Shown here: piece by piece, positions 54,010-64,000 of the stretch
Position numbering within the stretch: the stretch's first letter is position 1
Layout of the letters: each line of letters opens with the position of its first letter
From: Locusta migratoria
Taxonomy: Eukaryota > Arthropoda > Insecta > Orthoptera > Acrididae
Assembly: GCA_026315105.1 (NCBI GenBank)
Contig: CM048755.1
Span: 761,317,301-761,381,300, forward strand
DNA length: 64,000 nt
Direction: 5' to 3'
Translations under genes and position numbers: made by a program
The notes under the pieces: generated by a model
Told to the model about the DNA's origin: nothing
The model's database searches: none
The model's input: only the letters and a program-made list of their open reading frames with translations

Positions 54010-55582
54010 GAACAACCGAATTCAGTCACTCGAAATCTATGGCAACATGGAGAAGGTCGCGGAAAAAAAAAGAAAATGTGGAGAAACTTTCAAACTTCTC
54101 TCTCTACAAAACAATATTTTTCTTCCCCTTACCGTAGGTCCAAAGATCTTATCACGATAGCTGACAGCGTTTAAACCGTGTAGATTCTTCCGTAGATTTT
54201 CATGAAGTGGTCAAGATAATCCCTGTCCACACCATTAGGGACGCTCCTCGATATCAGACTCGGTAATCATTTTTCACGTTTCCTCCATATTCGAATCCAT
54301 CGTGAATCATTCTCCAGAGCAAATCCGGACTGAGCATTGGCACATTTCGACCACGGCATGCTGTGGACTCCAATTGAGATGTCCCATTTCGTGAAGGTGC
54401 ATCAGGGGTAGGCACACAGCGACTCTGCAGTGGGTGCTACTATGTCAGATGACCCTTGCTGGCCAAATAACGATCATCTCCTTCTGATGTCATACGTGGC
54501 CGTCGCTGCACTGGACTTCGGGATGCAGTTCAATCTCTATTAACTGCCGCCACATCCGAGAATCAACAAAACGATTCATATTAAACAATTTGGCCATATT
54601 GATTTGAGAATACTGTGCTTCCATTACGGCCCCCCTTCCACCAATCACGCACACACAGCAGAGTGTCTGGTCTCACAGAGTAATTATCCTTAGTAGAATC
54701 CCACCCCCCCCTCCCTAAACCACTGTCCTACGCTCTCCTCGTAGTTGAATAAGATGCTAGCAGATGTTAGGCGGTTAGTACCGGTAGACCACACTGCAGG
54801 CGCTTCCGAGGGTGCCTCTCGCACATGGGAGGATAGCGTGGAGAGCAGGCAGAGGGGAGAGCTCGAGCCGTTTGCCACGAGGCCACGAGTTTGTGACACT
54901 TGCGCGGAAAGGGAATGTGTAGACACTTGCGCGGAGACCCGGACGCTGCAGATAGTGAACAAGGTGTTCCAGAAGTAGGGATACACCACCCCTACTCCTC
55001 GCCCTCCAGGCGCTACCTGTGCCGTATTCAGGGAAAGCCCACCGAGCGAGGTGGAGCAGTAGTAACGGCCCGGAGATATCACAGCCTCATACAACAGGGA
55101 GATAACACGTCATACAAATATCACTCGATTTCAAATACAGCACCATGTGAAGAGGAATGTGATTAAATCGGAATTGAGCGCAACCGTTGCTAACTACAAT
55201 TTCGGATTTACTGCATTTTGAGTCAGAATTTGCATATATGTTCGCATTTATCGCAAATGCGAATTTTTCCTGTCCCTAGTAATACCTCTAAAAATAAACA
55301 GCTGATCAAGGCACTAAAAGCAAGGGCAGATCTTTGGGTGTAGTACTACAAATAACTAAAACACAATTTGATCGTGGAATTATATACAATCTCATTATAA
55401 AGGTTTTTTGTAGGTGGTTTTGAGCAGCTTTTAAATATGTTAGGAATAGCATTATGAAATATAGACAGCTACACCTTATGTTTATTATGAGATATCGATT
55501 TCGGATAATTTCAGGTCATCTTCAAGTCTCAAACAACAGGTGTTACTTATGCATTTTTCCAGTGGCACTCATAACCTTTAAG
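54010..55582. other. spacer with a repeated GACACTTGCGCGGA motif
   Basis: GACACTTGCGCGGA occurs at 54895-54908 and 54922-54935. Its inverse is the core of the tandem repeat at 57763-57806. A 134-codon minus frame (54690-55094) and a plus frame at 54745-54978 overlap in a GC-rich patch. Neither shows a domain. The shared motif suggests a common unidentified element, perhaps an LTR. Confidence 0.4.
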
Positions 55583-55593
55583 TGTTTACACAC

Positions 55594-55791
55594 GCCGGCC
55601 GCGGTGGCCGAGGAGACTAAGGCGCTCCAGTCACGGTCTGCACGGCCACTACAGTCGGGAGTTCGAATACACCCTCGGGCCTGGATATTTGTGCCGTCCT
55701 AGTTCGTAAGTAGTTCATAAGTAGTTTGTAAGTTTAGGGACTGATGACCCCGTAGTTAAGTCCCATAGACTATACAAACATTTGAACATTT
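55594..55791 (+). mobile_element. tRNA-headed SINE, type A
   Basis: The target duplication TGTTTACACAC is perfect at 55583-55593 and 55792-55802. The B box is slightly changed (AGTTCGAATACACC). Confidence 0.95.
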
Positions 55792-55802
55792 TGTTTACAC
55801 AC

Positions 55803-57762
55803 GAGGTCTAACGTTGTTAATCGCGTTAGCGATGAAAACAGAACCCAGAATCTTTGCGTCTAAATGATACATATATTGGTGTGTTGTCTTATTTCGAAAG
55901 AACAGACATCACACCAATACATATATAGCTCCCGGTAAAGTGGAACGGTACGATGTCGTTACGTAGCACAGCATAGCCGACTGGAAACGCAGGAGAAGTG
56001 CAAACAACGTTCTCTCCTCAGAGGTATGATTAGGTTCGACGTAGACTTCTACAACATACAGTCTACACGGCGAAGATTACACCAAAAAATTTAACGTTTC
56101 GTCTACTTTGGCGATAGCAACCAAATTTTAAAATCGTGTCTACTATGTAAAGATGTAGCAACACAAAACGTTTAAAGTCCAAAACTTCACTGATTTTCGA
56201 GTTCTGAATTTTTAATATGTTTTTAATCTCATTACAGAAAAAACATATTTGGGACTCACACTACAATTTTCATATGGCAGAATTTGTAGGTACATTCACA
56301 AGACATAAGTCAACGGTTGTGTGCATTCATCTTATGAGAAATATCAATTATTTGTTTTCAGTGTTTACTTCAAATTTCTCTTTTAAGTTTCTTTAATTAT
56401 TAGTACTTAAATTTGGTTATGAAATAAATAAATTACGTGTATATGTGTAGTCTTATGCGGCCAAACTACTTAGATCATTGGTCGCTAGACGTACACACTA
56501 CTTAATCTTACTTAAAATAACTTAGGCAAAGTACAAACAAACATACCTATGTCCGAGGAAGGACTCAAACCTCCGACCGGACCCGCCGCGCAATTTGTGA
56601 CACAAATTACATGTTTGATAATATTAATGCATAGAAGTATGAAATCACGTCAAGACTACTTCCTGTAAAAATTTCGACAAAAAAAAGTTGGCACTGAGTA
56701 TAGAAAACCAAAATTCTGGTATATTGGATTTTAACATTTTATCAAAAATTAAATGTTATTACAAGAGATACAGCCATTCAAATTTACAGGCACCATAACG
56801 TTTTCCCTTCCTGAGTGAATGAGCTGCTTCTTATAGTTTCAACACCTTTTTCTTGAATGTTCTGAATATAAATCTTCACACAGACTTCTTGAGGAGTAGA
56901 GTGATACGTATATCTGATTGTAAACCACTGACTATTACCTTAGACCTTTTTCACTGTACTGAACAGTAGTTCCGCGTATTCCGTAATTTATATTTATACA
57001 GTTAACAGGCAATGTAATTAATAACCAACTATTGGCTGCCAATTTCGCTTCATTTTTCCTGGAAGTCTTGCAACTGGTTTTTCCCTGTTGGTTTATGCCA
57101 AGTTCGGAGTAAAAATGGTTCTATATGACAGTGATGGAAAATAGACTTCATCTTTAGCATTTTTCGGTGTGTGATATTCCCTTATACATTCCATATTTCA
57201 TATATTTCTTAGATGTATTTGTAATTCGAATACAGCCAAATCGTTTTGGGGTCTACGAATAAACGCTTTAAGTATGTAAAATACTCATTGACTTATTATT
57301 AACGTTTTTTAATCGAAGGTTTAAGGTTGCATCTCCTATTAAAAAGCATAGTAGCTATTTTTAAAAAGATGGAAGTTGCGTGATAGTGGGGTTAACTACA
57401 TAGCAGTCAATTACATCAACGTATCTGTGCAGGATGCCTAATATATTTATTGCTTGCGCAGGTGTCTTGATATGCTTCGTGTTCTGAATAATATGCTTTT
57501 AGGAGGTCATAGTCTTGTAGTAGCGGAGACTAACTCTCCAAACATTATCACTATTAAAATATCTTTTTGTTTACAGGAGGAACACTCAACGGATTAATAT
57601 GTAGTTAGAACAAGTTACTATATTGTTCTTCAGCTTGCAAAGGGTTGTGCAATTTCACTGAGTTTCGTGTTGACAGTGTGGAAACTTGACAACAGCAGTG
57701 CTAGACTTGTTGGTGTGCCTGTACCCAGGAAAAGCCATTAGCCGCCCCAAGGGCCCCGGGTT
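55803..57762. other. spacer, AT-rich
   Basis: Apart from a SINE fragment at 56445-56590 I see no gene or repeat. Confidence 0.5.
56445..56590 (-). mobile_element. tRNA-headed SINE, type D, 5'-truncated and old
   Basis: The minus strand reads GGTCCGGTCGGAGGTTTGAG, then TCCTTCCTCGGACATAGG, and a body with 'AATGATCTAAGTAGTTTGGC'. The head is cut at the left. Several substitutions make it older than the type A copies. Confidence 0.78.
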
Positions 57763-57806
57763 CCGCGCAAGTGTCACTCCGCGCAAGTGTCACTCCGCGC
57801 AAGTGT
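57763..57806 (+). repeat. short tandem repeat, 16-bp unit
   Basis: The unit CCGCGCAAGTGTCACT is repeated 2.75 times. Its core is the inverse of the motif pair at 54895-54935. Confidence 0.9.
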
Positions 57807-58404
57807 TCCAACCCCCGAGGCCACGGCTGTGTCCGGTGTCTGTGCCAATGTGCCGGAGTTTGAGGAAAGGTGGTGGTGGCGACAGCCGCTACCTGCTGCC
57901 TGCTCTGGCCAGTTTTAAAGGGCTGTTTCTGGCCTCAGCGCCATCATGGGACATCTTACGGTACTGCTTAAAACCTCCCTGCACGTGAGACTGGGCCCTT
58001 ACGGAGGTTTCCCGTCTGTATATTTTTGTTTGTGCTGCTATGCATCTTTTCTGTGCCATACTGCACTGTCTCTGAGAGTGTACGTAGTGACTGTGGATGT
58101 GGGACTACTCAAAATCAATACTTCATTTGATAGATGCCTTCACATCTTCACTAGCATGGTTGTATGCTTCCATGCCGAACACGACTGTACGCAATTATGT
58201 GGCTATTGACAGTTTATGTGATAATATCGTGAATAATTTTTGATACCAATGTACATGTATAATACATAAATTAGTTATCGCTGTAGGAACATTCCTGCCA
58301 ACCTTATTGGAGAGGACCTCTGTTAATAAGCATAAATTATATCCCCTTTCAAGAAGGAAAGCGGCTTGGTCCTGCAAACCATTCTATTTTTCTATTGTAC
58401 TATA
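57807..58404. other. spacer
   Basis: GC-richer to 58010, then AT-rich. No domain in the frames at 57686-57988 or 57946-58209. Confidence 0.4.
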
Positions 58405-59045
58405 CATCTTACTATGAGGGATGAGGAAGAGATGGAAAGGCAGAGAGGACAGAAGGACTTGGACAGAGTGGAAGGAGCTGCAGATGGACAGAGAGAGGGA
58501 GAAGATGAGACAGACAGAGAAAGGGATCAGGAGAGGATCAATACAGAAAAGTTTTAGTTGGAAAGAGAGGAATTGTACAGAGGGGAAGAAAAAGGAGGTG
58601 AAGGGTAGCGAGGGGGATTAAGAGATGGATAGGTGCAGATGAACAGATAGAGGGACAGGGGAAGGTGGATAGGGGCAGGGAACTGGAGGAGAGGAATTGG
58701 GCATAGAGAGGGAGATGGATAGGGAGCGGGACCTGGAGGAAACAGACAAAGAGAGTGATCAGGAGCATATGGAGAGAGAGAGAAGGAACATGAGCTGATG
58801 GACTGAGAAAGGAAGACATGGACAGAGAGAACTGGACACAGAGAAGCAAAAGAAATAGATGGAAGGAGAGAAGGGGAGGATGAGATGGAGTAAGACAGGG
58901 AACAGCATGAGATGGACAAAGAGCAGGGAGTATGAGATGGATAGAAAGAATGAACTGGAGAAGATGGTCAGAGTGAGGGAATAGGAGGAAATAGACTGAA
59001 AGAGGGAAGAGGTGGAGGTGGTCAGAGAGAGGGGAAGAAGAGGTT
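58405..59045 (+). repeat. purine-rich (GA) minisatellite-like tract, ~640 bp
   Basis: The plus strand is almost all G and A, with irregular repeats such as AGATGGA, GAGATGGATAGGGA and ACAGAGAG. Long frames on the minus strand (Ser/Leu/Pro/Phe-rich) come from this composition and are not genes. Such strand asymmetry can adopt triplex or other non-B structure. Confidence 0.9.
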
Positions 59046-59269
59046 TTGGCCATATTGACGTTTGGAATAAATAAATGCTTAGGCAACGCTGGTCCTTCAA
59101 CTAGTGCTTCTTAACTATGTGGATACAATAATAGTATATAATGTACGGCAACACGAGACAAGTTACTTTTTAAAAACGGTGAAGAGTACAGTTATGGCTA
59201 CATGTGTACAACCCTCTGATTGGAGCAAATGAAGATATACCAGAGTCTTGAACTTGTAAAAGTCATATA

Positions 59270-59705
59270 TAAGGTACATCTGGAAACTTTCGTGAATGGT
59301 CTCAGGAAATATAGCAAACAAGAGTTACAAACAAAATACTTTAAGTGGCGTTCAATGTAATTGCCATTTGCTACAATACACTTCCGACATCGGTTGTACA
59401 GTTGATGGAAACTGTCAGCAAACGCTATCTTGTGGAATCGCTCGGAGCACTGCGGTCACGCGTTGTTGGATTTCCGAAACCAGTGTGAACTGTAAGCCCT
59501 TCGGGGCTAATTTAAGGCGGGGAAGAAGTCTGGAGAATAAGGAGGGTGTGGAAGCACAGTGACCTTACGTGTGGCGAGAAAGTTGAGCACGCGGATCACA
59601 GTGTGCGGACAGGCATGTCGTGCAGGAAATTCCACATCTTGCTCACTGCACACACTTTCACTAACAGGCCATGGGTCGCCGTCGCCGTCGCTGTTTTGCA
59701 TAATT
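59270..59705 (-). pseudogene. mariner-like transposase, C-terminal fragment
   Basis: The minus frame 59701-59507 ends in 'FLATRKVTVLPHPPYSPDFF', the signature block around the last catalytic acidic residue of mariner transposases (normally HPPYSPDL.P.D). The next frame has 'VTAVLRAIPQDSV' and 'VYCSKWQL' (about 59350-59470), matching the C-terminal end. Sequence at 59270-59300 (ACATCTGGAAACTTTCGTGA) resembles a mariner end region. The N-terminal part and the first catalytic residue are missing or unrecognisable. Confidence 0.72.
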
Positions 59706-60129
59706 TGAAAGAAAACTTAATGTTAACACATTGCGCTCCATGTTGCGTGTTCTGTCACTGCTCTGTTAGCGTGCACTTCAGGGTCGCTTGTTGACATGTC
59801 CCTCCAGAGCTGGCCTGTGCACCTCATCCTCGCCAGTGCGATTTCTAAAATGACCCAACGTTTCAGACGCATCTTCTACTTATGTATGCATAGTTGCTAC
59901 AAACCGTACATTGAGGAAGACGAGTATGAACGGGAAACATTAGACTGAAACGCATACTGCTTCATCAGTTAGGTCTTACAAGAAGAGCTTCAGTTTGGGG
60001 TGAGACTAGGCATGTGAGTAGTATACGTCAATACAAGTTTTTAAGGCGAACTATCCAGAAAAGGGGCTCCAAAGCTTTAACCACAGTATATATACCACAG
60101 ATACTCTTGGCAATTACAGTAGACCTGTA
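59706..60129. other. spacer
   Basis: No feature recognised; some may be the degraded N-terminal half of the mariner-like element. Confidence 0.4.
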
Positions 60130-60141
60130 TCAAGGTCAAAT

Positions 60142-60343
60142 TCAAATGTTTAACTGTTTGTATAGCTTATGGGACATAACTACGGGGTCATCAGTCCCTA
60201 AACTTACAAACTACTTATGAACTAGCTACGACTAAGGACGGCACAAATATCCATGCCCGAGGGGGAATTCGAACCCCCGACAGTAGTGGCCGTGCAGACC
60301 GTGACTGGAGCGCCTCAGTCCCCTCGGCCACCGCGACCGGCTG
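60142..60343 (-). mobile_element. tRNA-headed SINE, type A
   Basis: The target duplication TCAAGGTCAAAT is perfect at 60130-60141 and 60344-60355. The right copy runs into a tRNA-like sequence. Confidence 0.95.
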
Positions 60344-60349
60344 TCAAGG

Positions 60350-60412
60350 TCAAATAGCTCAGCTGGTAGTTTCATTACCTCTCATGTCGCCGAGCCTCTT
60401 CGAACCTACCCT
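60350..60412 (+). other. tRNA-like sequence (degenerate)
   Basis: A canonical A-box, TAGCTCAGCTGG (60354-60365), is followed 36 bases later by a weak B-box-like CTCTTCGAACCTA. No complete cloverleaf can be drawn by eye. It may be a tRNA pseudogene or the head of an unrelated SINE. Confidence 0.4.
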
Positions 60413-61267
60413 CAAGAAAAAGTTTTTTAAGTACTTGTTTTAAAACCAAATAAATAAACTAATTTTGGTTTTCCAAATGACTGCCAGAGCTACTTTAAAT
60501 GAGAATTAGATTACACTTAAGTTTTCTTTTTAGTAAGTTGAATAACTTAATATGCATGTTTAATGTAGGTACATTAATTACTTCCATAGTAAGCTTCCGG
60601 ATCGATTCTCAATTATGTAAATTTTTTCGCAATATCATGTTCATTGGACTAGTTTGTATTTTATGTGAAAGCATCACAATGATAATTTTCATAAGAACAC
60701 TTAATACAAAACAAAAAATTAGGCAGCCTGCACAATCAACAAAGGACGATTGTATACCCTTCAAAAGATCTGAGGGAAAACATTCTTCGTTGACCTTCCT
60801 GGAAACTTATTTTTCGTTACACGGCCTGGAAACGATCAACGCATATCGGATCATTTCGTTAAAATTAGTGATTACTGCTGTTGATAGACTATAGATTGTA
60901 TTTACACACAGTCTTGACTCTTCTTGACTGTCTGTCTGTTTGTATGTAAACAATAGGGCAACATGTATAATCTACTTCTCCACGAAGAAACCGGTTCCAC
61001 GAATTGACAACGAATTTTTATGATCTTTCCAGAACTTACACTATCACCTAACTTTGTAATTAAATTAATGACAATAGCGTTCAACGCTTTAAAATACCTA
61101 CATTAATTATGAGATGCATTTGAAATTATTCAACTCTATATTGTAATTAAAATTTTAATTAGCTGCAACCGTCACTTCATCTATAAAATAAAGGAATATT
61201 TTATGTAATTGATAATATTCTGTATACTTAATTTTTTTAATTAATTTTGTAAAACAAACAATAAAAG
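60413..61267. other. spacer, AT-rich
   Basis: A 131-codon plus frame (60499-60894) is the longest in the interval. It has hydrophobic stretches typical of AT-rich DNA and no recognised domain, so I do not call it a gene. Confidence 0.4.
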
Positions 61268-61343
61268 TAAAATGTCCCTCCCGTTAGGATCGAATCTTTA
61301 TCATACGCATGACGTGTCAGGCATGCTACTGTCTAAGCCGTTT
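61268..61343 (-). other. tRNA-like sequence (degenerate)
   Basis: The minus strand has CGGCTTAGACAGTAGCATG and, 35 bases on, AGATTCGATCCTAACGGGAG, which resemble A and B boxes. A GCATG/CATGC pair lies between them. Acceptor pairing is absent. Confidence 0.35.
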
Positions 61344-61776
61344 CGTCCTACTACATCTATATTTACACTAATTAATATATACGATGTATCTGTGTTGCGC
61401 TTAAACTATGGATCCCTTTTTCACGGAATTTTCTGGATAGAGCGCTTTAAAACTGGTATGAATGAACACCTCTGACGTATACTACTAACATGCCAAGTAT
61501 CATCCCAAACTAACCTGATGGTTTCCTTGTTAGTTAAAAATGTTACTTCGAAATCCAATTGCATGGTACTGCAACAAATGTCTCCTCCGTATGTGTCGGT
61601 ATCTACGCCTCTGTCTCGACTGTACTGCAAAATAGGTACAGCTGCTGCAGTTGGAGTGACAGGCATCCGATACGATATGAGGGTGGCGACAATGTGAAGC
61701 AAGCTTATATTTACTTACCTTTCTTAGCGTCTTATTTCTGGTTCGGTGTTCACTATACTTTACGTGGAAATTTTTA

Positions 61777-61977
61777 GCCGGCCGCGGTGGCCGAGGGGAC
61801 TGCGGCGCGCCAGTCACGGTCTGCACGGCCACTACGGTCGGGTGTTCGAATTCCCCCCTCGGGCATGGATATTTGTGCCGTCATTAGTGTTAGCTAGTTC
61901 ATAAGTAGTTTGTACTTTTAGGGACTGATGTCCCCGTAGTTACGTCCCATAAGCTATACCAACATTTGAACATGTTT
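61777..61977 (+). mobile_element. tRNA-headed SINE, type A
   Basis: The target duplication GAAATTTTTA occurs at 61767-61776 and 61978-61987. The head is nearly consensus. Confidence 0.94.
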
Positions 61978-61987
61978 GAAATTTTTA

Positions 61988-62339
61988 ACCGCTTTATTCT
62001 CAACCGCAGCTCTACATTCTCTTGCCAATGTCTTCTCTGTATAACTGTGAATGTCAATGAATTATTGTACTGTAAATTCATTCAATATTTCTAAAAGAGT
62101 CTTTACATTTTTGTAATAAATTTAACCCAGTGTGAACTTTGGTTTTATTCGATAGTTACATGAAACTCTAATGTAATCCGTCTGTGGGAGCTACTGATAT
62201 TGATGGGGCTATTCAAATTGCAAAAGTTTGTATTACGTACTTATTCATTAATTTGACGAAGAGACACTTTAAGTGACTGGCTCACTAGCTGCAGGTTCTT
62301 CTAACATCAAGCAGTATGGCCAGCGCAAAGCCGCTGCCT
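61988..62339. other. spacer
   Basis: No feature recognised. Confidence 0.45.
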
Positions 62340-62860
62340 CTGGTATCCACCAAGAGCCATAGAGAATTTATAGCAGGAGGATCCAACGTTGATTAATAGA
62401 TCGTTAATATACATTGTAAATAATAGCGGCCCTCTAACACGTCCTTGGATTACTTCCGAATTACCCTTACATTTGCTGATTTTCTTGCGTTAAAAGAACG
62501 AGGTTCTGAGTTTCCTCTCCAAGCAAGTCCTTTATCCAACCATAAATTTGGTATGATAGTCGATTAGTTGCTATTTTGTTGACTAAAAGAAAGTGTGTGG
62601 AACGACATCGGTTCCCACCAAAAACCAGGAACACGACATCAACAAGAGTGTTCTATATCCCATGGGCGAACAGATCAATTTGAATTTCAACAAATATCTT
62701 GGTGCTTTTTATAGAGGAGATGTTTTTGTTCTCACTAAACTTCATAATACGTGACAATAAAAAATGTTCCACAATACTAGAATAAATTTACGCCAGCGAT
62801 ATAAATCTATAATTAAGAGCATCCTTTCGACGTCCTTTCTTAATTACGAGTATGATATGT
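62340..62860 (-). pseudogene. CR1-like LINE reverse transcriptase fragment, old
   Basis: On the minus strand the pieces run in RT order: 'LVIKKGRRKDALNYR' near 62820-62860, 'VVPHTFF' style finger sequence near 62590, 'YDYHTKFMVGLRTCLERKLR' style sequence near 62490-62570, and 'FTMYINDLLIN' near 62390-62420. They match 7820-8300 of the better copy. Stops and shifts are frequent. Confidence 0.78.
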
Positions 62861-63064
62861 TTGTGCTTGTTTTTCTTTTTTAATTTCTTATTTCTTCCCC
62901 AAACCTCTCAGTACCCTCGGTTTCTCCAGTGGCGTGCGATACAGCACTCCCAGAAAGAGATCAAGGTTTTTTTTCTTTATTTTTTTGTATTATCACTGTA
63001 CAGCCACAAAGGTATCTGCGTTTCCACTGCAGTTTTAGTAATTTCCATTCCGTAATAGATTCTC

Positions 63065-63180
63065 GTCGGGTGGAAATGGCCGTACCGCCTCTAAAACGCC
63101 CTGTCGGAGGTTCGAGTCCTCCCTGGGGCATGAGTGTTTGTGTTGTTCTTCGTGTAAGTTAGTTGTATTTGAATAGGTTA
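63065..63180 (+). mobile_element. tRNA-headed SINE fragment, type B/D
   Basis: CGGAGGTTCGAGTCCTCCC with TGGGGCATGAGTGTTTGTG is a B box and the start of the body. The A-box half is diverged (GGTGGAAATGGCCGTACC) and the body end is lost. Confidence 0.75.
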
Positions 63181-64000
63181 GTTCAATATCACATTCGTGC
63201 AGCGCTTCTCCAGTTTCGGTGCAGTTTTGGTCAGTGATAGACTGAACAGACGATTTCAGTTCGATTACTGACTTTAAGTAAGATCCATACTTGTTAGTAT
63301 TTTTAGTCAGATTGTGTGACAAAATTTTACTTTGAAATTCATTTAATGACTCTCAACTGACTCTCCCCATTCTTATTTTGGCTTCTGTTTGTATATTAGG
63401 CTTTGACATCCCCTAATTCGAAGAACCTCCCTTTGCGTTCTAACTACATGTGCCATTCTCATCCCTCACAACTTCCCTTAGCGCATATTATACAATGTTT
63501 CTGAATCGTACCTAATTACGCTTCACAACGTCGTCTTCACAGCTAAATTATTTTTTAGTGACTAAAGATACCCTACAATTTGTCTCCTGTAGGTTTTCGT
63601 AACCAAAACCTTGCCCAAATCTAAAGAAAATGGTAATACTATCAAAGTCGTCTGGTCTAAGGAAACAAAAGTAATAAATGAGAAAAAGAGAGGATTGCGA
63701 AACAGAAATAAAACCATGTTTCCATAAGACATTGCGCATGATCTCAAAGCTCTTTGGTAAAAAATAAAAATAGGAACTCTAAAATACAAATTGCGGTGTG
63801 AAGTGTTTAGTCCGATTTGGTCGGGAGGTCATTTGTAACTGAAAATGAATAGATTACAGCACCTGTAGAAGGATCTGCATACATTACACAGTTACAGATT
63901 ATAATAAACGTTAGACAAAATGACAAGGGACAAAAACTAAAAGTATTTTTTGACGTAAGAAACGTTATTTTTCTACCTGACAGCATGTAAGACACTGGAC
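63181..64000. other. spacer to the right edge
   Basis: No gene or repeat recognised. Confidence 0.45.

Noticed and set aside
58538..59100. 180-codon Ser/Leu/Pro-rich protein on the minus strand
   Set aside because: It is the translation of a purine-rich low-complexity tract.
60499..60894. 131-codon frame with hydrophobic segments
   Set aside because: AT-rich composition, no domain, no neighbouring support.
1..64000. CRISPR array, operons or bacterial genes
   Set aside because: No regular spacer-repeat pattern. All recognised elements are those of an animal genome.

Overview
The window reads as intergenic DNA from a large, repeat-rich insect genome. I recognise no host protein-coding gene. 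About fifteen copies or fragments of one tRNA-headed SINE superfamily (tRNA-like head, then a body containing 'GATGACCCCGTAGTTAAG' and the end 'ACATTTGAACATT') are scattered on both strands. Similar SINEs are known to me from grasshoppers and locusts, so an orthopteran or related polyneopteran is the best guess; this is from memory and was not tested. The DNA between elements is AT-rich, with homopolymer runs and microsatellites.

Layout. 1-2.96 kb: the 3' end of an RTE-like LINE (with a nested SINE) lies across a CR1-like LINE on the minus strand, whose esterase-type ORF1 carries another SINE. 5.2-7.05 kb: a broken insect-retrovirus-type envelope gene on the minus strand, split by a SINE. 7.56-9.15 kb: a CR1-like reverse transcriptase. 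11.1-12.5 kb: a non-autonomous Helitron with both ends visible. 12.9-13.8 kb: an old CR1-like remnant. 16.05-17.07 kb: a Penelope-like element with inverted flanks. 17.1-19.5 kb: a Harbinger-like DNA transposon with a six-copy 54-bp array at its left end. 21.0-23.3 kb: a cluster of MITEs and foldbacks. 23.5-26.2 kb: a broken MULE transposase gene with zinc fingers. 26.8-29.4 kb: the best-preserved LINE reverse transcriptase, L1/Tx1-like.

30.8-31.5 kb: an old LINE remnant. 31.8-34.4 kb: a 2.6-kb DNA transposon with exact ends. 35.2-37.8 kb: an RTE-like LINE between two 211-bp direct repeats. 37.8-39.7 kb: an R1-like LINE. 41.0-50.5 kb: a pair of ~0.8-kb inverted arms enclosing a second Penelope-like fragment, unidentified DNA, and an L1/Tx1-like element whose ORF1 is split by a CR1-like LINE that is itself split by a probable solo LTR. 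50.8-53.25 kb: a third, old L1/Tx1-like copy and a 171-bp palindrome. 53.8-64 kb: SINEs, a purine-rich minisatellite, a mariner-like fragment and a CR1-like fragment.

The elements do not form a pathway. They form a layered record of insertions, and reading frames and target duplications give the order. Nearly all are inactive: frameshifts, nonsense codons and nested insertions break every long frame. The L1/Tx1-like ORF2 at 26.8-29.4 kb (two nonsense codons in otherwise one frame) and the L1/Tx1-like ORF1/EN at 46.2-49.5 kb look youngest. The least explained structures are the 211-bp duplication around the RTE-like LINE, the inverted arms at 41/50 kb, and the array-bearing Harbinger-like element.
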